From contig OZ025687.1 in NCBI GenBank assembly GCA_964019335.1, forward strand, positions 310,001 to 374,000: 64,000 nucleotides of DNA, written 5' to 3'. Shown one piece after another: positions 1 through 11,153 of the stretch. Below the pieces are notes generated by a model, which ran no database searches, was not told the origin of the DNA, and worked only from the letters and a program-made list of their open reading frames with translations. The position numbers and the translations under genes are program-made. Within the stretch, counting starts at the first letter, position 1; the number at the start of each line of letters is the position of its first letter. The DNA is from Diplonema japonicum (Eukaryota; Euglenozoa; Diplonemea; Diplonemida; Diplonemidae).

Positions 1-1488
1 CCTCTCCTACCGCTGACAAGCCCCTCGTATTCTTCTCTTTCCTCTTCCAGACGGGTCCTGTGGTAGTTGTGTTGGTCTTCATCCTTTTCGATGGCGGTGC
101 AGAGGCCACGCTTCTCTCTCTCTTTTTCGGCGGACTCGAGACGGAGCTTCCTGATGAGGACCTCACGTGCGTTGGCGAGGATCTCAACCTTCTTCTCAAG
201 GACCTCAACGGTAACGTCCTTCTGCATCATTTGCAGGTCCTGTGCGGTGTTGTGTTTTTTTTTTTTTTTTTTAGATTTTCTTCTCAAACCTTAGACTCGA
301 TCGCCCTTCTTGCGCTCTCCAGCTCCACCTGAACATCCTTGAAGAGAGCGGCATCAACTGTCTCGCACGACGTGTCCACCACCTTCGGGCGGTACTGCAT
401 CACCTCCTCTTCGGTCAGCTCCCTCCTCTTCAACGACCTCAACGCCACAGCGATCGCCTTCAGTTTCGTCTCCAAGCTCTTCAACCTGTGGTGCTGTGCT
501 TGGATCGTCTTGTCGTTCGCTCTCCTGCTGTCCGCATGCTTTGCGATCTCGTACTGCAGCACCTTCTTGTCCGACTCCAGTCTCTTGATCCTCTGGGGGT
601 CGTTCACCTCGCAGTCCTTCTTCAAGTCCTTTATGAGGCACTCCTTCTTGTGGTAGATGCGGTTTAACGTTCGCAGCTCGTCCACATATGTGTTCCTTTC
701 CGACTCATGGTCAAGCAGTTCAACCTTTAGCACCGTAAGGTTCTCCTTTAGATAAAAAAAATAGGTTTTCTTCTTTTTTCTTTGATTTTTCACCACACAC
801 CTCAGCGGCCTTGAGCTCCTGCATCCTCTGCACCAGTTGTTCGATGCACGCCGTCTTCTTTGTTGACAGTTGTTTTTGGATGCTCTGCTCGTCTTCCAGC
901 TTCGCCAACCTCTGGTTCAGTTCCCTCAGCTTGTTCTCCTGGCCGAGGTAATCCCTGTTCTCCCTCGGGCCCTTCGAGATCACTGCCCAGTTGGTCTTAG
1001 CCTTCGTCTCGTCAAGGGAGTTCCTCAGCTCCTCAAGACGGTTGGTCTTCTTCTCGTACTGTTCCATCGTCGTCCTCTTCGCCTGTGGTGTGGTGGTGGT
1101 GGTGTGGTGTGATGTCGGTACCTTCTCGGCGTCCCTCCCTTTTTTTTGTTCAAGTTTCAGCTTATTTTTCAAGTCAGTAAGTTTCGCAGCCACCTAAAAA
1201 AAAGGAGGGGGAGGGGGAGGGGGAGATTTATGTAGATTGTTTTACTTTGTAGCACACCTCAGGGTCCGGCTTGGCTGCGTTCAGTCTGTCGTACACCTTC
1301 AACTTGTTGATTTGAAGTTCCGACAGCATCAGCGCCGTCTCCAGCAGGCCTTTTTCCTTGTTTGTGTCCCCTATCTCCCTGTCAATAGCCTGCATCTCCC
1401 TCGTCAAATCCTTCAAGGTCTGGTCATGCTCCTTCGCCTGCGTCGAGAAATCCGCGATTTCCTGGCCGTTCACCTCAACTAATGCCAT
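1..1488 (-). CDS. coiled-coil protein, 5' part of gene (four exons, cut by window edge)
   Basis: Four exons join in frame: 1488-1258, 1193-801, 745-290 and 239 to beyond base 1. Introns are 64, 55 and 50 nt, with donors GTGTGC, GTGTGT and GTTTGA and AG acceptors; all joins are phase 0. The start is the ATG at 1486-1488, followed by MALVEVNGQE. The visible 439 residues are rich in E, K, R, Q and L with heptad-like spacing throughout, so a long coiled coil is predicted, and no catalytic motif is seen. Such proteins are often cytoskeletal or axonemal, but I cannot assign a family. The gene lies just upstream of nothing visible on its 3' side because the window ends, and its 5' neighbour is the kinesin gene in the same orientation. 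Exon structure is well supported by phase; the function is unknown. Confidence 0.7.
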
Positions 1489-1653
1489 TGTGCGTGAGTA
1501 CCACCCTGATAGCCTGCGTGGTCTTAAGGAGGGGTATCTTACGGACAAGACAAAAGAATAACAGAACAAAGGAAAAAAAAAGAATTCTAGTGACAATTAA
1601 ATCTAAGTCTAACACGTTCATAAAATAACAAGTTTGGGTAGCAGCGGGGGTTA

Positions 1654-4096
1654 TTACATGTTGCGAATCATTGTCCTGGAGTACAAGCGGTCGAGAGAGG
1701 GGAAGGATGAGGACAGGAAGGGGTTGGAGGAATCATCAAGGTTGGTGCGGATGTCACTCACCTCAATGGACGGTTCATGTGGGGGGACGTGCACTGCGAA
1801 GGTGCCCAAAATGGGCTCTCTGTCGGTGTTGGTACTTTCCATACTCGCGCTTCGTGCCCTTGCTAGCTCCTGCAGCCTCTGCGAGACTCTGTCTACAACA
1901 TCCACCTGTGGACTCGGACTCCCTCCCGTGCTCTCCTTGATCTGCGACTGCAGTGAGTTTCGCTCCTTGATAAGTGAGCATAACAGTTCCCGATCCTCTT
2001 TCTTCTCGTCTTTCATCCTGAAGTTCTCCTTTGCGCACGCTTCCAAACTCATGCACCTCTGCACCACCTCTGCCTTCTCCTTCTTCAGTTGCTCTGCCTC
2101 TTCTTTCAACCTCCCCACAGAGGATCTCTCCTCGTCGAGCTGCTCCTGCATTGACTGCAAGGTTGCCTCGACGTGGTCCCTCGCAGGGGGCGACGTGCTC
2201 CCGTACTGCACCGCCTCGTGCCTCTCAATCCCATACCCCATAAATGGCAGGGGTGTGGGCGGGGATGTTGCCCTCGACGAAGCTTGACTGAGGCTTCTTT
2301 CTTGCTTGCACATCTTCAACATCTGCTGTGCTTCCTCCAATTTCTGTCTGTGCAGGTCCAAGGACTCCCTCAGAACAGTTACCTCCTCCGTATGTTTATG
2401 AGGTTCGTCTATCGCCTGCACCATTGGCTGCACTTCCGCCGGTGTAGGGGACCTGCTGGCCCTCAGTTCTCTGACCTCTCTTTCAAGAGACGAGATTTTC
2501 TCTCTGCTCTCATCCTCTACTTGTTCCACAATGAGACGCATGGAGCCCACTTCTTCCTCGTGTTGTGCTTGCATAGTTGCCTTTTCCTCTTCGAATTTGG
2601 CACGCATCTCATGCTTCACCTGCTCCAAGGTGCGTGCGTACTCTTCGTTCTGCTTCTCCAACTCCTCGCACATTACTCGTTCAATTGCCTTCTCCCGTTC
2701 CTGCATCTTGCGCACTGTGTTGTCCAGTTGCACAACATTGTTCTGGTGCTTGTTCACGTTCTTGATCTGCGTTGCGAGTTCCTGGATAAGAGTCTCGTCG
2801 GCGTTTGCTGCCTCGCGCAGCTGCGTGTTGTCGGCCGCCAAGTTAGATATTATGTTCTCTAGGTCTGTTTTGCCCTCAGTGAGATCGGTGACCTGCTGCT
2901 TGAGCCCCTCCGCCAAAACATCCTCATCGACGGTGTAGTGTATCTTGTGCGACTGTTTCACACACAGTGCACGAGTCCCGAAGTAGAGTGACCCTAGTGT
3001 CTCGGCAACATCTGCTAGTGCTGGACTTATAGTTACCACAATACTGGCTTTTCCGTGTTCCCCTAAAGAGTCCCTCAGCACTCTGGTCAGCTTGCATGAC
3101 CTGTACGGCACGTGCGTCGACTGTGTGCGGATAGGGATGCGGACTGGTGCATACCTTGTTGTCCGTCAGTGCATGGATGACGGTTCCCAAGCAACTTAGC
3201 GACATGTTGATCGACTGCGCCTCCTGCCTTCGTAGACTGTCTGCCTTAGTTCGTTTTATCCTTTCAGACCCCGCCTGTGTGTGTTGGGTGCAACACGGTG
3301 TACATCATACCAAGTCAACAAGAGTGAGTCTGCCGTTGAGGATCTTGCCGCTCTTTGACCTGCGCTTCAAGCTGAGTCGAAACAGTGCGTGGGAGCGTGA
3401 GGACTGCGCGTTCATGGTGGTGAGGCGCACAACACGGTTCTTGTTGCCCTCTTCAAACAAGTGGAGCACTTCTTGCGATGAATTGACGGCGAGGTTGTTT
3501 GCCCCGGTGACGTAGACACCACGTTCAGTGTCTTCGCGTATAGAAACAGGCGAGGGCTCCGTCGATAGGAGGTCGGAGATTTGCTCTTTATAGAGCTGCA
3601 GGTACTGCACTTCAACCTCCCATGCGTGAGAGGTGTCCTTTTTAATCGCTTCAAATATGCTGTGCACACATCGCACCATGAGCCCCTCCTCACCGTTCGT
3701 CGTGTTGAAGGCCGTGTAAGTCTTCCCTGTACCTGTTTGTCCATACGCAAGCACCGTTCCGTACTGCCCCGAGATCGCTGCGTCACAAGCAGGAAGACCT
3801 ACTTCTGTGAACACATCTTTCTGTCTCGTGTCAGGGCCGAAGACCCTATTGAAGGTTAACACCTTCTCGTCAACGAACCTATCTTTGATGTATACGCTTT
3901 GCTGGTCTGGGAGTATCTTGAGAGCCCTCATCGGGTCACCCTCACCTTCTTCTCCTTCCATCAGGGGACGCACCCTTAAAAATACCTTCATGTTTGTTGT
4001 ACTCTCGTCATCGATGGGCTTGCGACGGGTACCAATGCTGCCACTACGTGCACTGCCACTCCGCAAGGAACTGCTACTCCTGCTGCGGTGCTGCAT
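1654..4096 (-). CDS. kinesin with N-terminal motor domain
   Basis: Three exons, 4096-3311, 3274-3155 and 3120-1654, give about 790 residues; introns are 36 nt (GTATGA..CACAG) and 34 nt (GTATGC..CACAG). The motor is ATP-dependent and microtubule-based. It shows the P-loop GQTGTGKT near residues 119-126, switch I NAQSSRSH near 229-236 and switch II LVDLAGSE, which is completed exactly across intron 1. The motif YRSCKLTRVLRDSLG follows after intron 2. After the motor comes about 450 residues of coiled coil and charged low-complexity sequence with SPTP and SPPTPLP stretches, so it is probably a dimeric N-kinesin. The longer reading frame begins at a GTG at 4108, so I use the first ATG at 4096, which opens a Ser/Arg-rich leader of about 35 residues. 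The subfamily is uncertain: the motor looks kinesin-1 or armadillo-kinesin-like by eye. Confidence 0.93.
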
Positions 4097-4188
4097 CTCT
4101 CTCTGCACAGTTCTCCTTTTGGGAAAAAAAAGGTTTAAAAAAGGTTGAGGGGAAGAAAAGCTGCTAAAACATAAACAAAATACTCTAA

Positions 4189-4542
4189 CTACAGGGTGTT
4201 AAAAGGGTAAGGTGGTGGGGGCACAGGGCTGATGAGAACCGCGGTGCGGATCTGTGTGGGGAGAGGATGGGCAACGTGATGTCTTGGGAGAGAGGGCTGC
4301 ACAAAGCTCTCTTTAAGATAGTGGACAGCGAGGGGAGGAAGGTCTTGAGAAGATCCTTCCGACAGACACGCAGGAGACGGCGAGCGCTCTTCAGGTGATT
4401 CACATATAACCACTTCCACTTCGCACTCTTCGATCGGTTCCCGGACACTGCACTTTTTCTTCAACCCCAGCATTCTTTTCACGCTTTCAAGCTCTTCTTC
4501 CAGCTCCCTCTTTCGCCTCAGCAGTGCTTCTCTCTCGTACAT
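4189..4542 (-). CDS. small protein with N-terminal coiled coil
   Basis: An ATG-initiated frame of 117 residues just upstream of the kinesin and in the same direction. Residues 1-35 (MYEREALLRRKRELEEELE) form a strong coiled coil. The rest is acidic and then proline-rich, with an ERSPSP stretch and a PPPPYPF tail. No family is recognised. Its coding-like composition and position in the co-directional series favour a real gene, but it could be a spurious frame or an exon of a longer gene. Confidence 0.45.
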   Translation of the reverse strand: MYEREALLRRKRELEEELESVKRMLGLKKKCSVREPIEECEVEVVICESPEERSPSPACLSEGSSQDLPPLAVHYLKESFVQPSLPRHHVAHPLPTQIRTAVLISPVPPPPYPFNTL

Positions 4543-5356
4543 TGCATGCCCTGTGAGGTGGTACAGAGGTCTGTGGATATCAAACCAACAGAAAGTTATG
4601 TCGGAAGAAAGGGACTAGTAGTGTGGATATAATCAAAGAACAAAACAATAAATCTCTCTCTTCTGTATCTTACTTCTCTCCCTTTTTTTTTTTTTTTTTC
4701 CCCGTTTCTTCACTTCTATTAATTTCTCTTAGTTTTCTTTTTCTTTTTTTCCCCCCTTTAACTGAAGGGCTGAAGAAAAAAAAAAAGAGGGAGGAGGAAC
4801 AGAACAAAGGGGTGGGGGGAAAAAAAAAGGAAATTTGATAGCCGCAAATTTAAGCTTTCTTTTTTTCTTTTTTCTTTTCTTAAAAATTAAAACCTGGGAA
4901 AACGGGAGATCGTTTTCATAGATTCGTCATTTCCCCAAAAGCATCATGCTCGAGTACATGCTCGAGGATGTTTTAATTCCCATTCTCAAAGGTTAAACAA
5001 AAAAAAAAAGGGGGAAAAGAAAAAGAAAAAAAAGCACAAACAGAAAAAGAAAAAGAAAAAGAGAGAACGAGACAATTAAGTAAAAGGAAGGGAGAGAGAC
5101 AATGGAGGGTAAAAAGAAAGAAACAAGGGGGTGCAAAGAAAAAGGGGGTCTTTATTAACAACCGGAGAAAGAGGGCAAAACAGAAGTTCAAAGGAAAAAG
5201 GAAAGGGGCTTTTCTTTTCCTCTTTTTTTTTTTTTACTTTCTGTTTTTATCCGTAGGGAGTAAGGGGGGGGGGGGGGGGGGGGGAAAGAATACAATGGAG
5301 GGGGGAGGGATGTGATTTACTTCTACAATACTTTTTGTTTTCCCCTTCTTTTTCAC
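4543..5356. other. low-complexity intergenic spacer
   Basis: Mostly A/T homopolymers, purine-rich runs and a G tract at about 5266-5284. The short frames here are lysine- or phenylalanine-rich translations of homopolymers. No gene or RNA was recognised. Confidence 0.7.
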
Positions 5357-7025
5357 CTACAGCGCACACCCCCGATCAGCGGTAAAAAGAGGCTTAAACG
5401 TGCTGTTAAGAATCGTAGGTGAAGCCGATGAGGACGCCTCACGTCTCTTAGGAGACATGGATGCAGAAGGAGAGTGGATTATGTTAGAGACGTTGGTTAA
5501 GACAGCACGGAAGGGAAGAGTACGAGAGAGAGACGGGGAGGGGGACAGAGAAGGGGACACAGCAGGTTCAAAAACATCTTTGTTGGCTTTTTCCCAGTTG
5601 CTGATAATACAGCCCACCTCGTTCTTTATATAGCCCACGTCATTTTCTGAGAGCGCCTCGTACTTCACGCTAAAAGTTTGCAGCCATTCTTTCACTTCTC
5701 TGTAAACAAAAACTTCCCCACTACAGCTTCGTAGGACGCTAAGCTTGGGTGCGACTTCAACTCTGTCCCTTCTCATTTCTCGTTGCAAGACCACAAGCTT
5801 GTACTCTTCCTTGGCTTTCTGGAGGTTCGCTTCTCGTTGCCTTGCTTGTTGTTCTGATATAAGCTGTTCTGCCTCACTGATTATCTCTTCTGCACACTGA
5901 TACTCCTCAAATTCGCTTTTAAAGTGAGAGAGCCATTTTTGCAACCCTGCAACGGGCAGCTGGGGTTGGTTCCGAAGCGACTCCATCAAAACAACCCCAC
6001 GAGCAGACTCTGTTTCGCATGCCAGTTGTGCTCTCCATGCTTTTACTTGCTGCCTGCACTGCCGTACCGTTCTTTCGCCTTCTTCGAACCACCCGGCTTG
6101 AAGCATGAACTTTTCAAGCTCATCACATGTGTGCTCCAACAGCGAGATATGGATTATATCTCTCGCTTGACCCATTCTTGGCAACCCTTTCAGAAGAGTG
6201 CTGGCTCGTTGCATGATTCGCCCTGCTTCTTCTTCGTCTTCCGACCTCACGCTTCGTTCGTCGCACGACGAAGATCTAGACGGGATGCTTGGGAGTGGTT
6301 TGGGAGTCGGTGTAGGTGAAGAAGAAGGGCTTCGTACGCCACATGAATTGATCATCAGCACCCATCTTTGCCGCTCGCTGTCGGACTTCGGCACAAAGGT
6401 ATACGTGCGTGAGAGGTGCGGACCCGTGACGGTGAAACTGGAAGGCAGAGCTTTATCGTTATTTTCTGCTGCAGTGGCATTTTTCAGGTACAACATCTTG
6501 TAAGGCTTCATAGCCTGGAGTTTGGAGTAGAAGAGGTAAGGACCCTGCAACTGGTAATAGTTCCCAGAGTACTTTCCGAAATGGCGGCCTTTTTTGAAGA
6601 GGTATCCTGTGAGAGTGGCGATGGAGTGGTCAGGGCGGATCGAATCCAGTTGCTTGAGAGCGGTGAGGCTTTCAAGGTTCTCTGGTGTCGTGTGCTGCGT
6701 TATCGATTTCAGGAGAACTGAACACCAGACCCTTTTCGAGTTCTGGTTAGGTGCTTGGATACAGTAATCGTGGTCCAAGAACCTCCCCATGAGATATATC
6801 CCGTTTTCACAGTCATTGTTGCTTGTGATCTGTACTCCACAGAGGTCTACCCACCCTAAGGCCTTTCCCTCTGCTGCGTCGTCTTCATGCCTGAAATAGA
6901 CTAAAAACCTCTCTCTCACTTGGAAATACCTCCTCAAGTACCTGTGCCACTTTGTGGAGCCTCTCTTCTTCATGTAGCCCTCATATTCGACAATACCTTC
7001 TGGAGGGGTCTTGCCCCTCCCGTGG
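5357..7025 (-). CDS. tandem PH-domain protein (N-terminus lost in assembly gap)
   Basis: The open frame runs from the N gap to a stop at 5357, giving about 556 visible residues. Two pleckstrin-homology domains come first. PH1 begins VEYEGYMKKRG and ends near WCSVLLKSI; PH2 begins TLTGYLFKKGRHFGKYSGN and ends near RQRWVLMINSCG. Each has the terminal Trp helix typical of PH folds. A Pro/Ser linker (SSSPTPTPKPLPSIPSRSSS) and a helical, partly coiled region follow, ending in a Ser/Pro-rich tail. PH domains usually bind phosphoinositides or proteins at membranes; no GAP, GEF or kinase domain is seen, so this may be an adaptor. The start codon must lie in or beyond the gap; the apparent start at 7249 is a TTG reached only by reading through N. 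Confidence 0.8.
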
Positions 7026-7225
7026 NNNNNNNNNNNNNNNNNNNNNNNNNNNNNNNNNNNNNNNNNNNNNNNNNNNNNNNNNNNNNNNNNNNNNNNNNNN
7101 NNNNNNNNNNNNNNNNNNNNNNNNNNNNNNNNNNNNNNNNNNNNNNNNNNNNNNNNNNNNNNNNNNNNNNNNNNNNNNNNNNNNNNNNNNNNNNNNNNNN
7201 NNNNNNNNNNNNNNNNNNNNNNNNN
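7026..7225. other. assembly gap, 200 N
   Basis: Exactly 200 consecutive N, which looks like a fixed-size scaffold placeholder. It hides the 5' end of the PH-domain gene and its spacer to the 3' end of the acyltransferase gene. Confidence 0.98.
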
Positions 7226-7276
7226 CTTCTCATTACACGACACACGCAATACTCGAAACTGATCTGAGCCGCAAGT

Positions 7277-8038
7277 CTATATCACCTGCATGTCTTGGCA
7301 TTTCGGGTCGTAGATGTCGCGATGAAGCTCAAAGAGCTCCTTCAAATCGCTGATGTACTTTTGGTGAATCTGTTTTGTTATTTTGACTTGGGACTCCTTG
7401 AGACGAAAGTCGCATAAAAAAAGGCACCTGAGGGATTTGAACCCTCGACCTCACGCTTACTAGGCGTGCGCTCTAACCAACTGAGCTAAGGCGCCACGTT
7501 TTTTCGTTTTAATAATAATAATAATAATAAATGAACCACTGACGTGCGAAGCAAAGGCTGGGGGGGGGGACAGAACAGGTGGACCAAGGGTCTCCCTGTA
7601 TCTAACGAAAGGGGGAAAGGAATGTGATAACCTTGAAACTTCCGCTAAACTATCCATACGTACCGAGGACGGAGGTGGGGCCGGTTCGTGGGCTCCAGTG
7701 TTCGCGACTTCGCCCACCTCCGTGACCCCGGCAGCTCTCCAGCCCGCTTCCCAAGCCAGCACCCTTCGGGCGAACCTCCGGGTTTTTGAGGAGTGGGGTA
7801 CCTCGTCCGTGCTCGCCCTCACGAGCGGCACACTGGCACGGAGGCATCCCCTTCAGCCAGCTTTGTTGGGCGGCGGAGCCTTAGAAAATTCAAAACAAAG
7901 GGAAATGATACGGGGGGATGTGTGAAGGGGCGGGGAAAGGTGAAGACAGAAGTTGGGGTGCACGACAGGGTAATAATGGGAAACACAGGGGGAGGGGGAG
8001 AGGGTTCACTAGTACTTTTTGGTTCACTTTTTTCTGTT

Positions 8039-8080
<42 letters not shown>

Positions 8081-11000
8081 CTACGTCCTGCGATTGCGGT
8101 CAGCGGCTCGGCGGTCGTGAGAGTCTCAGATGAGGTCCATCCTCTTCAGGTAGGAGGCGGTTTCACTCACCCTCATTGTGAGCATCTCCTTCGTGGTCGT
8201 GGGGATGTCATCCCCGAAGATCTCTTCGCGGACCTTGTCTCCAGCTGGGCACCCGATCAGCAGATGGTGTCTGTCCTGGATCGAATGGCACGAGAGGCAA
8301 CGTAAGTCATTCTGGACGGGTTTCGACAGGAAACCGCAAGTCAGGTGGCTCCTGCCCGTTCGCAGTCTCGTTATCTGTACCTCATCGTGTCTGCAGGACA
8401 GTTCCTTCAAGGGGAGGTACCTCGCGCCGATCTCCTCTCGGTACTTCTTGTCCCGACCCGTCTTCTCCCACGAGGCTGCCCAGTCGCGGTTCACCGACCT
8501 CTTGATGAGGCTCTTTGTGGTCATCAGGTCCGTCGGTCCGTCCGGTGTCGACTCCTTTGCGGCGCGTTTGGCGTGTCGGTCGGCTTGCTCGTTACCTGGT
8601 AGGCCGCAGTGTCCGGGAACGTACTGGATGATGGTGGAGAGGCCTTGGCGGTCAAGCGCGTCCAGCCATTTCCAAGCCAGCAGTTCCTCCTTCTGCCTCA
8701 TCTCTCTGTGGCCCTGCATCAGTCTTCTGATCACCGACTGGGAGTCCGAGCACAGCAGCACTACTCCGGTCGTCACACCTTGTCTCCGGGTATGGTACAG
8801 TGTCAATTGCAGCCCCAGGTTCAGCGCTTTCAGTTCGCATCGGTAGGCCGAAGTCACTGCTCCTCCGCTCTTGCGAGCCTGCTTCGGTGTGTCAGACCCG
8901 ATCCTTATCACAGCTGCCGAACCGCCGTTCCTGTGTCCGGTGACTGACCCGTCGGTGTAGACGATCACATCTGGGATGCCGTGCCTCCTGATCGATTCGA
9001 AGGCCGCTCGGAGTTTGAGACTTTTTTCGTCCTTCTTGTGTACCTTGCGGACTAGGTCGGGGTGGAACAGGACTTTGGGTTGGACCCATGGAGGGAGCTG
9101 CAGGTCTGCGCTCTGAGTGACTGAGTGGTGTGGTAGGTCTTCGCGTTCCGGCATCCCGTGACTCTTCGCCAAGTCGAGCGCGGTGTTTCGCCAGCTTTTC
9201 CCGTACCACATCTGACCCCCGGATATCTTTGTTGCCTTCTCCGCTGTCGTCCCCGGTTGACGCTGTGCCTTCTCGTAGAGCACCAGGGTGTCGTGTTCCA
9301 GCAAGGATTCAATCTCCCAGATGCCCGCCTCTGACCTGGTCACCGTCGCGGAAGTCTTGTCGAAGCATCCCGTTATCAACCTCGCTGCTGTGTATTGTAG
9401 CGAGTCGAACTCGGCCAGAGCAGCATGTCCCACGAAGTTGCCGTAAGCACCGAGACAGTAGCGCAGAACCGGTTGGACGTACGTCAGGTACAGCGTCCTT
9501 AGGGTGTGCTTGCGGCAGCCCCACCTTGTTCCGGCGAGTTTGCGCAGCAGGCGAAGACGGCTGTTGATCTTTCCCTTCACCTTCTGCACATGCTCGTGGA
9601 AGTTCATGCTTTCGTCGAAGGTGACGCCAAGATATTTAGCCTCGCGTACCACCTTGACTTTCGCCCCACTCGAGGGGAAGCGGGCGTTGATGAGGTTTGC
9701 GAGACTGTCGTGCGAGTTCCAGAACTGTCCCTCTACCGGCATGAACTCTGTCTTTTCCTGGGACAGTTTCATCGAGAACGTCTCGCACCATCGCTCCGTG
9801 AGGCTCACCGCGCGTTGCACCTTCTTGTTCAGCTCGGCAGGACTCCCCGCCTCCAGCACTATCGCTATGTCGTCTGCGTACACTACCGCGTCGATTCCAG
9901 CCTTCCTGTACAACCTGGCCAGGTCGTTTTTCGTTTTTTTTTTTTTCAAAATACCAATGCAGGGCCGCCATGGAGAGCAACACCTGAGAAAAAGGGGAAA
10001 TAAAAAGGTGAAGGGAAACCATGGGGAAATAGGGAGGGCAAAGGACCAGGCTTCTGCAAGCAGGAGGAGCCCTGGTCCCCCACCAACCCGAGCTCTGCTT
10101 TGGGACAGCCGAAGAGGGCTGAATTACATTATTCCCTCAGTCAAGTGAGAGAAAAACGGGGGCCTACCTTCCAGCTGGATGTCCTTCTTTGGCTGGAACC
10201 TCCGGCCACCTACTTAACGTTTTTTCGTGGACGAGGTACTTGAGACTTAAAGGCGAATGGAACACAATAGTACACAAACATGTTAATCAGGCTCTTAATC
10301 AGGCACCCTTGGCACACCTCAAAACGTGCATGCAACGAGAAACTGGGTGGAAAAAACTCCCCCTGTTGGGTTCGAACCAACGACCTGCAGGTTAACAGCC
10401 TGACGCGCTACCGACTGCGCCAAGGGGGAACACTTTTTTTTGCAATAAAAACCACTGGGGGAAACTGGGGGTGGGGGGAGGTGTGGGGTGTGTCCAGTCT
10501 TTTGTCTGGGGTAACCGAGAGGGCCACCAAGGGCCTCCTGCAAGTGAAAGGGGGAACGAGAGGGGTTGACAAATTTTTTGTAAAAGTTTAAAGAAAACCC
10601 TCCCACAACTATCCATACGTACCGAGGCGGGAGGTGGGCAGGCCCGGGGGCTCCCAGCGTTCGCAACTGTGCCCACCTTCAACGTCCCTCGGCATCTCAC
10701 CAGCCCGCATCGCACAACAGCACCCTTTGGCCGAACCTCCGGGATTTCAAGGGGTGGGGTACCTCGTCAGTGCTCGTAGGCACACCGGCACGGAGGCATC
10801 CCCTTCAGCCGGTTTTGTTGGGCTGTGGAGCCTTTGGAAAATAAAATTGTAAGGAAAACATAACCAGAGAGGAAGAAAGAAGTTGGGGTGCACGACAGGG
10901 CAAAAAAAAGGGAAGACATGGGGGATGAGAGTACTATTACTAAAATTGGGTTGGACCATCCCTCTGGCTCTCCGTTCCCCTTGCGTGGGACAGCCGACTT

Positions 11001-11122
11001 GGCTGATTACATGCGGGGCGAACCCCTCGAGATTCAACGCAGAAGACCTCGAGCTGCGCCTGCGCCCTCCCGGCCATCCGTGACCATCTCTTGGGAGGCG
11101 TTCTTTGGCCCGTTTTGAGTGT

Positions 11123-11153
<31 letters not shown>

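Noticed and set aside
6952-7353. Open frames crossing the N gap
   Set aside because: They exist only because N is read as any residue. No coding evidence supports them, and the PH gene start cannot be placed.
7460-7831. Frame covering the tRNA-Thr region
   Set aside because: Its C-terminal residues are a translation of the tRNA itself, and the start lies in repeat R.
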